64,000 nt of DNA from Thysanoteuthis rhombus (Eukaryota > Mollusca > Cephalopoda > Oegopsida > Thysanoteuthidae). Positions 40,378-52,599 of the stretch are shown one piece after another; position 1 is the stretch's first letter; every line of letters starts with the position of its first letter. Location: positions 56,630,984-56,694,983 of the forward strand of contig OY735206.1 of the NCBI GenBank assembly GCA_963457665.1, given 5' to 3'. Below the pieces are notes generated by a model, which worked only from the letters and a program-made list of their open reading frames with translations, was not told the origin of the DNA and searched no databases. The translations under genes were made by a program, and so were the position numbers.

Positions 40378-40456
<79 letters not shown>

Positions 40457-40531
40457 CGCCATTTGGCTGCTTATATAATAATTGTCCCCGTATGATGATG
40501 ATACGCCCACATATACACATATGATGATCTT

Positions 40532-40563
<32 letters not shown>

Positions 40564-40698
40564 TATATATCCATATTGTCATTGTTCTAATTATCTAGAA
40601 TTTTATTTGTATCTATATAATGATACGTATATATAATGATACATAGATATACATAACAATGTATATGTAATGATCTCTCGCTTCCACCCTTTCTCTCT

Positions 40699-40758
<60 letters not shown>

Positions 40759-40774
40759 GGAGAGTGAAGAGAGA

Positions 40775-40843
<69 letters not shown>

Positions 40844-41060
40844 CACACACACACACACTTTTGGCTGAGTATGTTTGATTTAGAAATAGTTCCACAAAGC
40901 GTGTACACATGCACATACAAACATAGACGTAAGGGTTTGTTTGTGAGTGTAATCAAATTAAGGATGATTTTTCTCCGATATTCTACGCACATACACACAG
41001 GCACTCTCACACGTTCATATGCACACACAAACACACACACACACACACATATATATACAC
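39651..41060. repeat. Pyrimidine-rich block with (CT)n, (TA)n and (TG)n arrays
   Basis: The plus strand abruptly becomes C/T-rich. Arrays are (CT)n at 39752-39776, (TA)n(TG)n at 39845-39930, (CT)n(TA)n at 40381-40454, (CT)n at 40536-40562, (TA)n twice with (CA)n at 40700-40858, and (CA)n(TA)n at about 41024-41058. A 10-bp palindrome AAGACGTCTT lies at 40092-40101. No gene recognised. Confidence 0.85.
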
Positions 41061-41590
41061 TTTTAGTAGAATTATTTCCTGCTTTTTGCTCTCTCTATTT
41101 TTTCTTACTTTACTAATACTTTTATTTCTCCCTCCTTTCATAGTCTCTTCATTTCCAATACTTTTTTTCCACTCTGTCTCGTCATCTTCCCGCTTCTCTT
41201 TTCCAGCGACATTTCCTCAGAGTTTTCCATTCCATTCAGACGAGAATGAAATAGGATTGAAAGAACGCTTGTCCGCCTTCAGGCCCTGAAATTCCTTAGT
41301 CACCCCTCTCCTCAGTTCACAGACAGTCATTTTGTTTCTTTGTTTGTTTTTTATTCTTTTCTTTCTTTCGCCTGAGCTTTTCTTTCACTCTTCTTACTTC
41401 AACTCCTTCCTTCATGTTCTTCTTCCTCTACCTTCATCCGTGGCAGCCTTCCCTTTGTTTACATCATTCTTTTTCTTCTTCTTTCAGTATATGCTGATAT
41501 ATAGATCTATGTATGTATGTACGTATGTATGTATGTATGTATGTATTTAGTGTTCTTGCTTTATCAGTCTTTTATTACGAGCTTTCCAAC
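41061..41590. repeat. Pyrimidine-rich DNA with (TATG)n
   Basis: CT-rich low complexity to about 41490, then an imperfect TATG array at about 41508-41546. Confidence 0.85.
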
Positions 41591-41591
41591 G

Positions 41592-42062
41592 AAACTGTCA
41601 ACAAAAGTTTCTTCAATTTTTAAGTGAGTCTGTCTGACTAGCTATATCTGCAGGTTTGGCACGGGCATAACGCATCAATAGGGCGAGAAGTCTTACTGAT
41701 TAAAGATTTATTCCCTAATATGTCTACAAAAAAAAAAAAAGAATTAAAACAAAAAAACAGAACATTCAGCGCTGGTCCAAACAGAAGTAGAATTTTAGTG
41801 AGACGTTCAATTAGGAATATAAATGTATGCTAAATTAGACCATTATTTTATGTCTGGTGTCATACACAATCGTTGTTCTGCGTTGTTTTTTTTTAATCCA
41901 ACATTTTTTTAGTAATCATCGCCCAACAAAAGGTGAGAGTAATCACTTGTGTATCGATCACTTTTTTTCCCATTTTTTTTTCAATTGATCATCCTGAGAC
42001 AGCCACGCTGCCAGAAGATGTTTTTCACGTGGTGGTCTCTATTGAGTGACTAACCAGATCTG
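41592..42062 (-). repeat. Interspersed repeat family D, copy 1
   Basis: The reverse complement matches the copies at 50.45, 58.19 and 61.83 kb. From its 5' side it reads AGATCTGGTTAGTCACTCAA, TAGAGACCACCACGTG, a GGATGATCAATTGAAAA block near 41984, TTTTGTTGGG, and TCTAATTTAGCATACATTTA near 41830. Its far end (GTCAACAAAAGTTTCTTCAA, 41596-41615) matches the far end of the 61.8 kb copy. No coding capacity; SINE or MITE class undecided. Confidence 0.65.
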
Positions 42063-42307
42063 TTCATTTTTCTTCATTTTTCTTCTTCTCCTCTCTACAT
42101 CAGTCTTTTTTTTTCTTCTTTTTTCTTGGATATTTTCGGAGCTTCACCCTATCTTCAGTTCTCTTTTTCTTCAACTGAATTCATTGATTGATGTATTCGG
42201 TCAATCATTCTTCAGCTTGCTTTTCTTTCTTTAACAATTCGTCTTTTTAGCAGGTCATTCCGACGTTTTTCTTCCATGAAAATTTATCTTCATTATAACT
42301 TTCCCTT
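42063..42307. other. Pyrimidine-rich DNA, no gene
   Basis: TTCTTC-rich low complexity; a 62-codon plus-strand frame here is Phe/Ser/Leu-rich noise. Confidence 0.6.
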
Positions 42308-42347
42308 CACACACACACACACGCACACACACACACACACACACACA

Positions 42348-42426
<79 letters not shown>
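42308..42426. repeat. Compound (CA)n(TA)n
   Basis: CA to about 42348 then TA to 42426. Confidence 0.97.
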
Positions 42427-42427
<1 letters not shown>

Positions 42428-43860
42428 GTGGTACTCATAAAAAATGATAGAATAAATGAATTAATGGGTTGATAAATTATAAAAATATACGTATAAATAC
42501 ATGTATATTTTCGAAAAATTTTTTAAGAACAGCAATCTTTATAGAAGAAAGCATAATTATCTGTATATACCTTCCAAGAATTCTTTTACGCTGGTACAAT
42601 TCCTTCTTACAGCGGACCATGGCTGAACGGGCCACGAGAGAAATAAATCTATAACAAATCCTATTTACCGTGTCTCAAAAATGTTATTGTATTTCCATTT
42701 TTTGAAATTTGATTCCATGAAATTAATATCCCAATAACAATGAATTAAATAAACTTAGTTGATAAAGACAAATCCTATAAAGTTTTGATCGATTTTAAGT
42801 CCAAAGCAAGACAATTTGATAAGATTTCAAAGCAATTGTCAAATGCAAATTTCGTTGTTTTAAATAGGTTTAACTCATCGGTATTATTTGGAAAAACGAA
42901 TGTATATTTGATGCATCAATTACAATGTATTTACAAATCTTTGAAAAATACAATCACTCAACTTGGTGTTTAAAATTTGATTTTGCTCCAAATTCTGGCA
43001 GCGTAGCCAAGGAACGTCCGACATGATGATAAGGGGATGCATGACAGATTCTTCAGTCCATGGGTTGAATTCAGGGTAAAATTAAATTATAAATACCAAG
43101 TTAAGTATTTTTATTTTTTGCATATATACCCCTGTTGTAGCGTGATCAAAAAGACACAAACAAAAAAGTTACAAAGTTTTCTGTATAAGGCATTTTGCTT
43201 TATCCTCATGTTTTTCTCTCTTTTCCTTCTTTTGAACTCAAAAAAAATTCTAAATAATTCTTCTCCTCCCAGCTCTCACATTTCTTCTTCTTCTTCATTA
43301 TTTTTTTTCGTCTTTTTCTTTCCCTCCTCCTCCTCATCCTCGTTCTTCTACTTTCACCTTTTTTACTCTTTCTTTTTTTGCTCCTCCCCGTTCTCTTCCC
43401 TCATTTTTTCTTCCGTTTATTCTCCTACTACTTTTCTTTAAATTCTTCCATGTCTTCATTCTCCTCCCTCTTCCTATTCGTCTTCATTGTTCTCTTTCCT
43501 TTCTCTTCCCCAAACTTCTAGCTTTTCTCCTCCATATCATATTTTGTCACTTCTTCATTGTCTTCTCATTCTATTTTCCTTCCTCTTTATCCCATTCTGT
43601 TTGCCTCCTTGCAAGCAATCCGCAAAAATCTTGGGTGCAAAAGAGATGCCATGTACAGAGATATGCCCACACCAATGGAATCCAAACGCACACATAGAAA
43701 CAAATGTCTTCATATTCATACATTTATTCAAATACGTGCAATGGGTATGTTGATGCATATATATGCGTACATACATGCATAAATATACATATGTACGTTT
43801 TTGTATGAGCGTGTGATGCTACTCCACTAACACGCACACATGAAATATAAAGCATGTCTG
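42427..43860. other. AT-rich then pyrimidine-rich DNA; no gene recognised
   Basis: The first 800 bp are unassigned. From about 43200 to 43610 the plus strand is TTC/CCT-rich. Frames there are composition artefacts. Confidence 0.55.
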
Positions 43861-43874
43861 TGCAGATTTATATA

Positions 43875-43912
43875 CATGTATGTATGTATGTATGTATGTA
43901 TGTATGTATGCA
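43875..43912. repeat. (TATG)n tetranucleotide array
   Basis: About nine near-perfect copies of GTAT. Confidence 0.95.
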
Positions 43913-43987
43913 TGCGTATGAAAAGTGTGTAACATTGTGCTCTTGCACATGTGTGAGTGGATTACCTAATTACTTTGTGTGAAGATC

Positions 43988-43991
<4 letters not shown>

Positions 43992-44057
<66 letters not shown>
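43992..44057. repeat. Compound (TA)n(TG)n
   Basis: TA then TG, directly upstream of a fold-back element arm. Confidence 0.97.
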
Positions 44058-44064
44058 CATGATC

Positions 44065-44190
44065 TATAAAATGTGTTATATTATATAGAAAATAATTTGT
44101 AATGATCTCCTATCGATACACAGTTATTATATTACTCGCCCTAAACATCATAAATGAAACAATTGAAGGAAAATGTGGCTATTTCAAGGA
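44065..44190 (+). repeat. Fold-back element, single arm (copy D)
   Basis: It shares TTATATTATATAGAAA, AATGATCTCC, CGATACACAG, a CTCGCCCTAAAC stretch, and CAATTGAAGGAAAATG with the copies at 17.9, 20.3 and 35.1 kb. Closest by eye to the right arm of the 20.3 kb copy. No partner arm is seen within 500 bp. Confidence 0.6.
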
Positions 44191-44547
44191 AGGAATATTG
44201 GAATAATTGAAATAATTTGTTTTTTTTTTAATCAAATATAACACGATCTTTAATTCATTCTGTCGGACCAAATATTTCCATTTCTTAATATATATAAATA
44301 TATATTCAGATTTTCTGATTCTGTTATATATATATATATATATAAATAAATAATAATATTTAAATAATAAATAAATATATATGCATTCATATTCACGTTT
44401 GTTTGGGTGTAAGTGAGTTTGTGCAGTGAAATATTCTCCTGTGCATACATGTGTGTATGTGCGAGTTCAAAGTGCGTATAGAGTAGGATATGTTCTAATA
44501 AATTGATTATTTATTGTAACTAAAAACGCACACATTCATGGCTCCAC

Positions 44548-44613
<66 letters not shown>

Positions 44614-44932
44614 TGTTTTTGACATTAACACAGGCCTAATAGTAATAGAAAAAATTCCATCACATCATCAATGTTTCACAAACACACACGAATGCGTAAT
44701 TCAGTACAAACACACGCAATCAGAATGTGTACATTTGCTTGAAATATTTGCTCCTATCGAGAGGCACATTCCATTCCTAGACAAATACACACAGAAACAC
44801 TCTCATAGCAATGCATGCTGACATTCCAAGGCGCAGGAAGGGGGAGGACGTTACGTTATGAAGACGTTGAGACATACGCAGCTGTATAACTGACGCAGAC
44901 GCACAAAGTTTAAATCATGAATGCTTTAACAA

Positions 44933-44936
<4 letters not shown>
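44191..44936. other. AT-rich DNA with (TA)n arrays
   Basis: Short (TA)n near 44324-44343 and a longer one at 44550-44612. No gene recognised. Confidence 0.7.

Positions 44937-45008
<72 letters not shown>
44937..45008. repeat. (TA)n microsatellite
   Basis: 72 bp of TA. Confidence 0.97.
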
Positions 45009-45010
<2 letters not shown>

Positions 45011-45107
45011 TGTAAACATTTAGTGGGTGTGTAGTTAGTGTGAGATTAGCCTGCTTTGTGAATACTACATGCACGCTCGCGAGTATGATTGCATTCCCCC
45101 CAGCGCG

Positions 45108-45122
45108 TGCACGCATGCACAC

Positions 45123-45160
<38 letters not shown>

Positions 45161-45192
45161 ACATACATTCACACACACGCACACACACATAG
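45108..45192. repeat. (CA)n-rich tract
   Basis: Imperfect CA with CG variants. The complementary frames give Val/Cys runs, not a protein. Confidence 0.93.
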
Positions 45193-45293
45193 TCAAGTAA
45201 AAATATACATACAAAAACATGTTTGCAAACATACATCGGAGAGATCTACTCTTGATAAATAATTGCACTGATATAGATTGAGAATAAGAGAGA

Positions 45294-45325
45294 CACAGAC
45301 GGACAGACAGACGGACAGACAGACG

Positions 45326-45365
<40 letters not shown>

Positions 45366-45371
45366 AAGAGA
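45294..45371. repeat. Compound (GACA)n(GA)n
   Basis: Imperfect GACA/GACG to about 45325 then GA to 45371. Confidence 0.94.
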
Positions 45372-45607
45372 GTGATCCTCATGACCATGAACTCCGTGGA
45401 CAAAATGGTTTAACCTTCGAAGAATGATGAAATTGCAGGATCTGAACTACAGTAAGATTCAGAGATGTATCGATGGAGTAAAAATGCGATATTCAGGAAG
45501 GACATCTTACGAAAATACGGTTATCCTACACTTTTCATATGTTTGCATCCCACCACTTTCTGCTTTTACCAAAGCAACCAAAGATGAAAATAGTATTCAG
45601 TATTTAT

Positions 45608-45753
<146 letters not shown>

Positions 45754-46781
45754 ATGATCATTATTTGAACGTCTTAGGAAACTACTAGATGTATTCTCTT
45801 CTGTTTGCACACTTTCCACGTTGACAATAATTCATCTTGATTAACACTTCAGTAAATGAAAGGTTTTTAGGTTATTTATTTTTAGGTAATGTGGAGAATC
45901 CATTCTGCTTCTGTATAGATAAATTGCTAATCAACGCAATACTTTTGCGTAAAATATAACATCCTGAAACTGTGTGTTTGAAAATCAAAGATTCATTCGC
46001 TGGAGATTTCAGCTCGTGCAGTAATTGACTTCAAAATGAGATTGAAGGTAATAGGAGCAGCGCAGCTCGCGAATCCCGATACGCATTTTAATTAAAAGAA
46101 ATAAATTGGTTCATAACGTTGTCAAGAACAGCTTTCATTACGTATTGCTATATACATCTGTCCTATGTTGCTCTGAAGCTAATTTCCATAGCTCTTAAAT
46201 GGTGAGTCAATAAGAACGTTTTTTTTTGTTTGTTTGTTTTTAGCTCCATTTTTTTTTTTGCAATTTTGAAAATACTCAAATGCGAATACACACTTTATTC
46301 ACCCATTGGGAGCCAATGTCTGTACACATGCTAGGAAGATCGGATTATTATGGGATGGTCTATAAAATTTGTACTTGAGCCAATTCAATTTCTCAAATAG
46401 CAATTATCCATTAATAAAACAGATTTTTATTTCATCAAATACTTCTTATGAGAATTTGCACCAGCATGCACGACCGTATACAATAAATTTGCAAAAGTTT
46501 CTGGCACCATTTTTGATTAATATTATGGAAATCTTAGAAATGTATGTGTTTACTCACTACTCTATTGCTTGTACAATCTGCCAACCCTAGTACGCTGTTT
46601 GTAAGCTGTAGAAAATTTTCTGAAGCAAAGTTTGGAGTCAATGGAAACTACCATTGGACAGCCTTTTAAGAAAAATTGTCACTCTCTTTTTCGTGATAGG
46701 AAATATTTGATTTTTTGCTGTGATAGCCATTGATGTTTAAAAAAAAAAAAGAAGAAATAATCTGAGAATTGGAAAGATTAC
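45754..46781. other. Unassigned AT-rich DNA
   Basis: Nothing recognised up to the candidate exon. A/T homopolymer runs at about 46220-46260 and 46740-46750. Confidence 0.5.
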
Positions 46782-47045
46782 CTGATCTTTCCTGAGCGTG
46801 GAAATTCTCCGGTGATATTGATACATGGCAATGTCTCTTTTTGTTTTGCAAACAGGGTGCGTCAAACGATTCTGTCAATAGATATGGGATATTCATTTTT
46901 CTACTTTCACCGTATTTCTCAAGCTCGATGCCACCAATCAATTGTTCTACTTCATGCTGCACTCCTTCAGACGATTTTAAAGATATCAAAAATTCGATCA
47001 AATCCAAAGTGGAAACGTTCTTTTGTGATGTTGTATACAATTTAT
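46782..47045 (-). CDS. Candidate internal exon, symmetric phase 1-1 (unassigned)
   Basis: On the minus strand TTACTCTCCTTTTTAG, a good acceptor, ends at 47046, and GATCAG|GTAATC, a plausible donor, begins at 46781. The 264-nt interval between them is open throughout in the matching frame. It codes for about 88 residues with balanced composition: Asp, Glu, Gly, His, two Cys, several Pro and few AT-noise runs. It starts with two bases of a split codon and ends with one, so it could be skipped without shifting frame. I do not recognise the protein; neighbouring exons are not identified. The plus strand also has overlapping frames here, but without splice signals. Confidence 0.32.
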
Positions 47046-48033
47046 CTAAAAAGGAGAGTAAGGTTGTTGAAACCCAGTGGAAAAAAAAAACAACTTTGAT
47101 TTGTAAATGATGATGTTATGAATTTATAAGAATATAGAAATTTGTCAAAGTGTGTCAAGAACTTTCGGGTCAAGCTGGGACTAATTTTCACAGAATTACG
47201 CGTATGGGCCACCCAGTGAGAATATCACTCACTATCATAATGACTTGATGAATCACTTGAATGTTGATGAATCACTTGAATGTTGATAACGTCAAGCCGT
47301 TCCCGGCCCCCATACAGTCATTAATTAAAGTTCGTAATAAGACCAAATGAAGACTGAAAATACTTATTATCTATGTAAATACTATTCGATGGCGGAGAGA
47401 AAAAAGTGAGTGACGAGGTGATGTCACTTTCTCCAGTAGCCATACGGAAAAAAAGAAAAAAAAAACAAACAAAATAAAACAGAAACACAGTATTAGCATC
47501 CGGGAATTTGAACGAAACTGGCACATATAAAGATTCGATGCCTGTTCACTCTTCTCAAGATAAAACCTTCACATCGATTTCGATAAAGGGGTATTCTAAT
47601 ATATTGCAGGACTGACCCAAGGGACTGGGCTTCTTATCTTTTCTTTAAACGTTGCATTATATAATGTGACATCAGTTTATGTGTTGTATCATTTGGGTAT
47701 TAGGATTCCCTTACATGAAAATCAGGCTATGTGTCACGCTTGGCAAACTTGAGGAGCAAATAAATACTGACAGTACGGGACAGTTTTGATCTCTTTTCCC
47801 ATTCACAAGAAAAATGATTATTCCGTTTTATTCACGAGGAAAAGAACAACAAAAAGCGAAAATGTAAACAACAATAGCAACCACAAAAACAAGAACGACT
47901 CTCTTTTTTATTAAAAGGCGAATATATTTTCCCATAAGATATTTTGTGGGTCTTTGTCTGTTACTAATTAATCAACATAGTACAAGTCAAAAATATTAGG
48001 ATTATTTGCGTATTAATTGAACCAACTGCCAAG
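47046..48033. other. Unassigned AT-rich DNA
   Basis: Contains a 19-bp direct repeat GATGAATCACTTGAATGTT twice in tandem (47247-47284). No gene recognised. Confidence 0.5.
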
Positions 48034-48720
48034 CGTTACACCTCAGTACTCTTGCTTAGGATCAGAGTGCAGTATCAGTTCACAGAACTCAATATGGCTT
48101 TGCACTGTTGCAATACTGTAGCCGATGATGGCTTACTGAGACTCGGTATTGCTCAGCACAAGAGGCCCAGGATTCGTTCTATGGCCTCCGTAAATTACTC
48201 GGCCAAGTCTCGGGGGAGCACCCAGGCAATAGCGTCTCATCGCACTGAAAGGGATGGGTCAGACTTGCACTGACGCTTTTGCGACATTAGTAACAGGTTT
48301 TAAGCAATTTTTGCAGCTCTCCGTTACTTGCTCTCGTGAGGAAGCGAGTAAATACAGGGTCAGAGTGTAGTATCAGTTCACTTTGGCTTTGCACCGGTCA
48401 ATACCGTGGCTGATGACAACTGACTGAGGCTCGGTGTTGCGAAGCGCAAGAGGCATAGAATTTCTCCAATGTGCTCAAGAAATCACTTGGCCTAGTGTTG
48501 GGGGAGCAGTATGCCTTTTGGCAGCACTCTCTTATCGCACTAAAAGGGATAGATCGGGCTTGCCCTGACGCCAGCGCGACATTAGTTGCGGGGACTGGAG
48601 AAATTTTTGCAGCTCGTGTGGCTGGATTCTCACATTAAAAACCACCTCGTGTGACATCTTGCTCTTTTTAAAATGCAAGTAAGTGCGGGTCAAAGTGTAG
48701 TAAGTGTGTTTATTGCTTTG
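48034..48720. repeat. Tandem duplication of a GC-richer unit of about 300-330 bp
   Basis: Two full units and the start of a third. The anchor CAGAGTGCAGTATCAGTTCAC occurs at 48063, its variant at 48361, and a shorter CAAAGTGTAGTAAG at 48691, giving periods of 298 and 330 bp. Shared inner blocks include GGCTTTGCAC, CTGAGRCTCGGT, TCGGGGGAGCA/TTGGGGGAGCA, CGCACT-AAAGGGATRG and GCGACATTAGT. Each unit starts with a CTTGCTC-containing stretch that differs most between copies. No coding frame is conserved across both units. It could be an old SINE dimer or a small satellite. Confidence 0.8.
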
Positions 48721-50444
48721 CACAAAAAGCATATTCATATTATATGTATAGTTTTACCCACCATCAAATACTAAAGTGGTCCTATAAATAATATTCATGA
48801 GACGAAATGGCGTAAAGCTAAGGAAAAACACCATTTATTTGTATTGGAAAAAATGTTCCTCGCTCGAAGACCTGAGCATGGTGATGATGCTATTCTAGGC
48901 AGAGTCACTGGAGGTCAGGTTTGAAAGGAAGGGAGGTACAGGACATTATGGTGTGAGTGAGTGATGGTGCACGCTTTTTCTACAACAGCTTGCCGAAGTA
49001 CAAAAGTTTGACGCTATTTTCGATGTCTGCTTTTTTTTCCCGAAAGCAGAAACATGGCGTGATGCAAAATTCCGAAAAGCCGTTGATACCTTATACATGG
49101 ATAAACATTGCGTTTTATATATGTGCGTTGTTTCATCTGTTGAAAAAAAAAAAGAAAGAAAAAATGTTTATGAGAGAGCTCAGTTTCTCTTAAAATGCAC
49201 AATTGCCCATAGGACATGGCCTATATTGTGGTTCCCACTAGAGTTCAAGCTTATATGATACATCTTCACCCAAGCGTGATTTCAGCACAGCCTTGTCAGA
49301 TCTTCATACATACAAGGGTAGATATTGACAACTGACACAGTAACACCAGGTTGTATCGAATTTCATACGCCATACAACCTATATTTGGAGTTCAGTTGAC
49401 TCAAGTAAATTATGCAAGAATATGCTGAGCACAGTACTACAAGAATAGACATATCTTGAATGAAATTCAATGTACATTATTACAGGTTCTCTGCTATTCG
49501 AAAGTAGAGCATCACAATGGAAACATTCCATAAACCGAAATGGTGTTGAGTGAAAGAAGTATTTAGCATCGATTGATATATAAACATTTTTAAGGGTTCT
49601 CAGACCCCCATAATCGTTATGATAGTGAGGTATGCTGATTTGTCGGAGGTTTGGTGGGTTCAGGATATTGGGATAAAAAGAGGAAGGGAGTGAGCAAAAC
49701 CTCTACAACGAAAAACAAATACTGAAAAATGCATTCACTTTTTTCTTCCAGTAAAAGCGGAAAAATGTTGCATAAGCAAAAAATCCGAAAAGCACACAAA
49801 ACCTGAATAATGAATTACTACCTAATACAATTGTCTCGTGTATTCTAATTTTTTATATAAAGGATGTCTTAGTACGACACATATCTATGTTTATGTATTG
49901 TATGAGGATTGAATTGACGACACAATTGTAAGAAACTGCTGGACTAGCTCCTTAACCGTTACACAACAGTGAGGCACTCAAAGTATCTACTCAACGTAAT
50001 GTAATATAGGACGTGGTCGCATTCATTAGGTAACCAGAGATGATCGAACTCAGTACAATAGTTATAATATTATAGACTACTGTGGAAACATTTACACGTG
50101 GCAAGGGACCCATCATATTGAAGGTTACAAATACAAAACCTGAGATCGATGGAGTCAAATTATATTAGTTCCATGCATCGTATGTCCTGTATTCTTAGTT
50201 CAATTGACTACAGTAAATAATGCTTAATTGGGCAGAGAAAAATTATACTAGTTTAGTCAAGTCCCCGAGTTAAAAAGAAAAGTCTTGTGCACGGACATTT
50301 CAAACTCTACAATGGACTGATATAATGTCCACCATATTAAAAGAGGAATAAAATCAAATGCTTACAGCTTTCTCTTATTTAACCTTGTAATCATGTCACC
50401 AAGGAGTTAAACCGATGTTAATCATGGTTATGCATTAAAAAAAA
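48721..50444. other. Unassigned AT-rich DNA
   Basis: No gene or known repeat recognised over 1.7 kb. Confidence 0.5.
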
Positions 50445-50790
50445 AAGGACACAGGTCTGCTTAGTCAGTCAATAGAAACCAACACGGGACCAACAACCTT
50501 TGACAGCCTTCCTTATTAGGGGTGATCAATTAGAAAATTGGAAAAGGAAGTGATCAATGAATGAGTTATTCCTTCCAGGTTTCCTTGGGGGATCACTAAC
50601 AACGTCTAGATTCCCAGAACTCAAGCGTGAATGCAGCTAGATCCACGCTGAAGGACCAATTTAGCATCCACTCAACACAAAAAATTGAACCCCCTTCAGG
50701 AGGGATATTCAGGAAAAAAAACTCTTTTCGTATATATACTAGAGAGTAAATGATTGAAATTTCAGCCACCTAAATCCATTGCTGTGGATT
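50445..50790 (+). repeat. Interspersed repeat family D, copy 2
   Basis: It shares with the 58.19 kb copy, in order: GTCTG-TTAGTCA-TCAATAGAAA, GGACCAACAACCTTTGACAG, GGGTGATCAATTAGAAAA, a TGATC-ATGA block, TTGGG-GATCAC, GAGCGTGAAT-like CAAGCGTGAATGC, GACCAATTTAGCAT, ATTGAACCCC and AGTAAATGATTGAAATTTCAG. Confidence 0.72.
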
Positions 50791-51364
50791 GTGATACCAA
50801 ATGAGTTCTCAGATGATTTCCGTCATATTACGTTTCCTCTTTGCAATCCTTTTCTCATCCATGCCTTCGTAGGTGATATTTAAGACCAACTGCAAATCTG
50901 AACGATTTGTGACACAAGCGGCAAACCTACATTGTGCTTCCCCCAGCATTGATAGGATCGATTTGTCAGTTCAGATTTTTGGGTACCACCTTGTGTCTTT
51001 TGAGTCTGGACCTGGTTCTACAGATTATATTACATACGACGCGGGCCGTCTCACCATGTCTCTGGGGAATATTTTGAATGGTTGTTCATTCGTGCATCTC
51101 GGGTGATTTACGTAACCAGCCTTTGGGTGAAGTACAAGTCAGTCAGACTACCTTAGATTATGCACCCCCCCTAAAAAAAACTATGTTGAAAATTTTAGTG
51201 GTAGTTTTGGTATTTTTTATCATTGGAAAGGGCAGTTATTGATAATTTTGTCGGACGATCAAAACCAGTTTGATATGCATATTAGTGCATGGGCAAGACG
51301 AGCATCAACTCTTTTTCAATAGAAAACTGAAGCAATTGAAGGTGATACAGGTGAAACAATCTAT

Positions 51365-51367
<3 letters not shown>
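50791..51367. other. Unassigned DNA
   Basis: A 77-codon plus-strand frame at 50873-51106 has mixed composition, but no domain or splice pairing is recognised. Confidence 0.4.

Positions 51368-51426
<59 letters not shown>
51368..51426. repeat. (TA)n microsatellite
   Basis: 59 bp of TA. Confidence 0.97.
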
Positions 51427-51429
<3 letters not shown>

Positions 51430-51885
51430 TGAGACAACCATTCTTTTGCCTGACACTGAGAGTGTATATGTCCCTACTCTCCTAGAGAATCGACTTGAAG
51501 ACAAACTTTGGAACAAACAAAAACTGTTGCGATTTCTTTGAGAATAGTAGCCTCACTATGTTCTTCAAGAACAATATGTCTCAACGCGGATGGATGATCA
51601 CACCATGATATGAAAAAAGAAGGAGTACAGGCTAGTTAGCCCATGTATGAGTATAACTGGTTTCTGACCAGATTTCCTCTTACTAGGTTTTTTTTCCAAA
51701 TTACAAGCGATATATCCTTCGCAAATCGTGGACTGCTTGTACATTAACAATGTTTAATATCTGAAGTTATCATTATACCGCCGCTTTAATTGTAAGTCTT
51801 ATTGAATATTTTTCCTAGGAAAGAGTTTGCATGGTTTGCTAGTGTACTTTAACAAGTGATTTATAACAACAATAATCCAATCTAG

Positions 51886-52290
51886 GTCAGAAACGTTGAC
51901 CTAGTTTTAATGAACAAGAAGAAAAGAACATGTCAGTGGATTCTGTTGTCCCGGTAGACCACAGAGTCAAGCTGAAGGAAAGTGAAAAGGTAGACAAATA
52001 TCTTGATCTTGTCAGAAAACAGCAAAAAATATGGAACGTGACGTTGACATTAGATACAATCGTTGTTGAAGCCCTGGAATTAGTCACAAACAGCCTACCA
52101 AAGTAGTTTGGGGGGCTTGAAATCCGGAGAAAAACCATCTTGACAGCACCAAAACTAAAGCCAGTTAGAATAGAGTCCTGGTGTATGGGGGGAACTTGCT
52201 GTCACCTGATATCCAGCGAAAGGTCCCACTTATGAAAAATCAGCGAGTACAAATATGCAAAGGAAAAGATGTGTTGCATTGTGTATTTCG
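51886..52290 (+). pseudogene. LINE C-terminal fragment, second family, copy 1
   Basis: One frame gives DLVLMNKKKRTC near 51900. A frameshift leads to VDHRVKLKESEKVDKYLDL near 51957, then QKIWNV and NSLPK up to a TAG near 52104. Further shifted residues (GGLEIR, then LLSPDIQ) reach about 52220. The DHRV-KE-EK-DKY-DL...W block is the hallmark of the C-terminal region of an invertebrate non-LTR retrotransposon group often annotated by similarity to type-1 (R2-like) Pol proteins. I am confident about the family relation to the neighbour at 52.6 kb, not about the clade name. Truncated and frame-shifted. Confidence 0.75.
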
Positions 52291-52466
52291 TTGTGCTAGT
52301 GAGTTCAAAGACTGGATGGAGAGTTGCAAATTGTGATGCTTTTCTTTATCAAGATTCTGACATTTCAGGTTACGTCAAGATGTGAAAATTTGTAAATCAG
52401 CTGATTTTTGGTATAAGTAACATTTTTATCTAAACTGCAGCGGTGTAATATTAATTATTCTTATTC

Positions 52467-52470
<4 letters not shown>

Positions 52471-52543
<73 letters not shown>

Positions 52544-52549
52544 TATATA
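52471..52549. repeat. (TA)n microsatellite
   Basis: TA with one ATGTAT interruption near 52525, lying between the two LINE fragments. Confidence 0.97.
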
Positions 52550-52599
52550 GCAATTACTATTTATTCATGATATATGATTTTTACACCAGGGGTATACTA

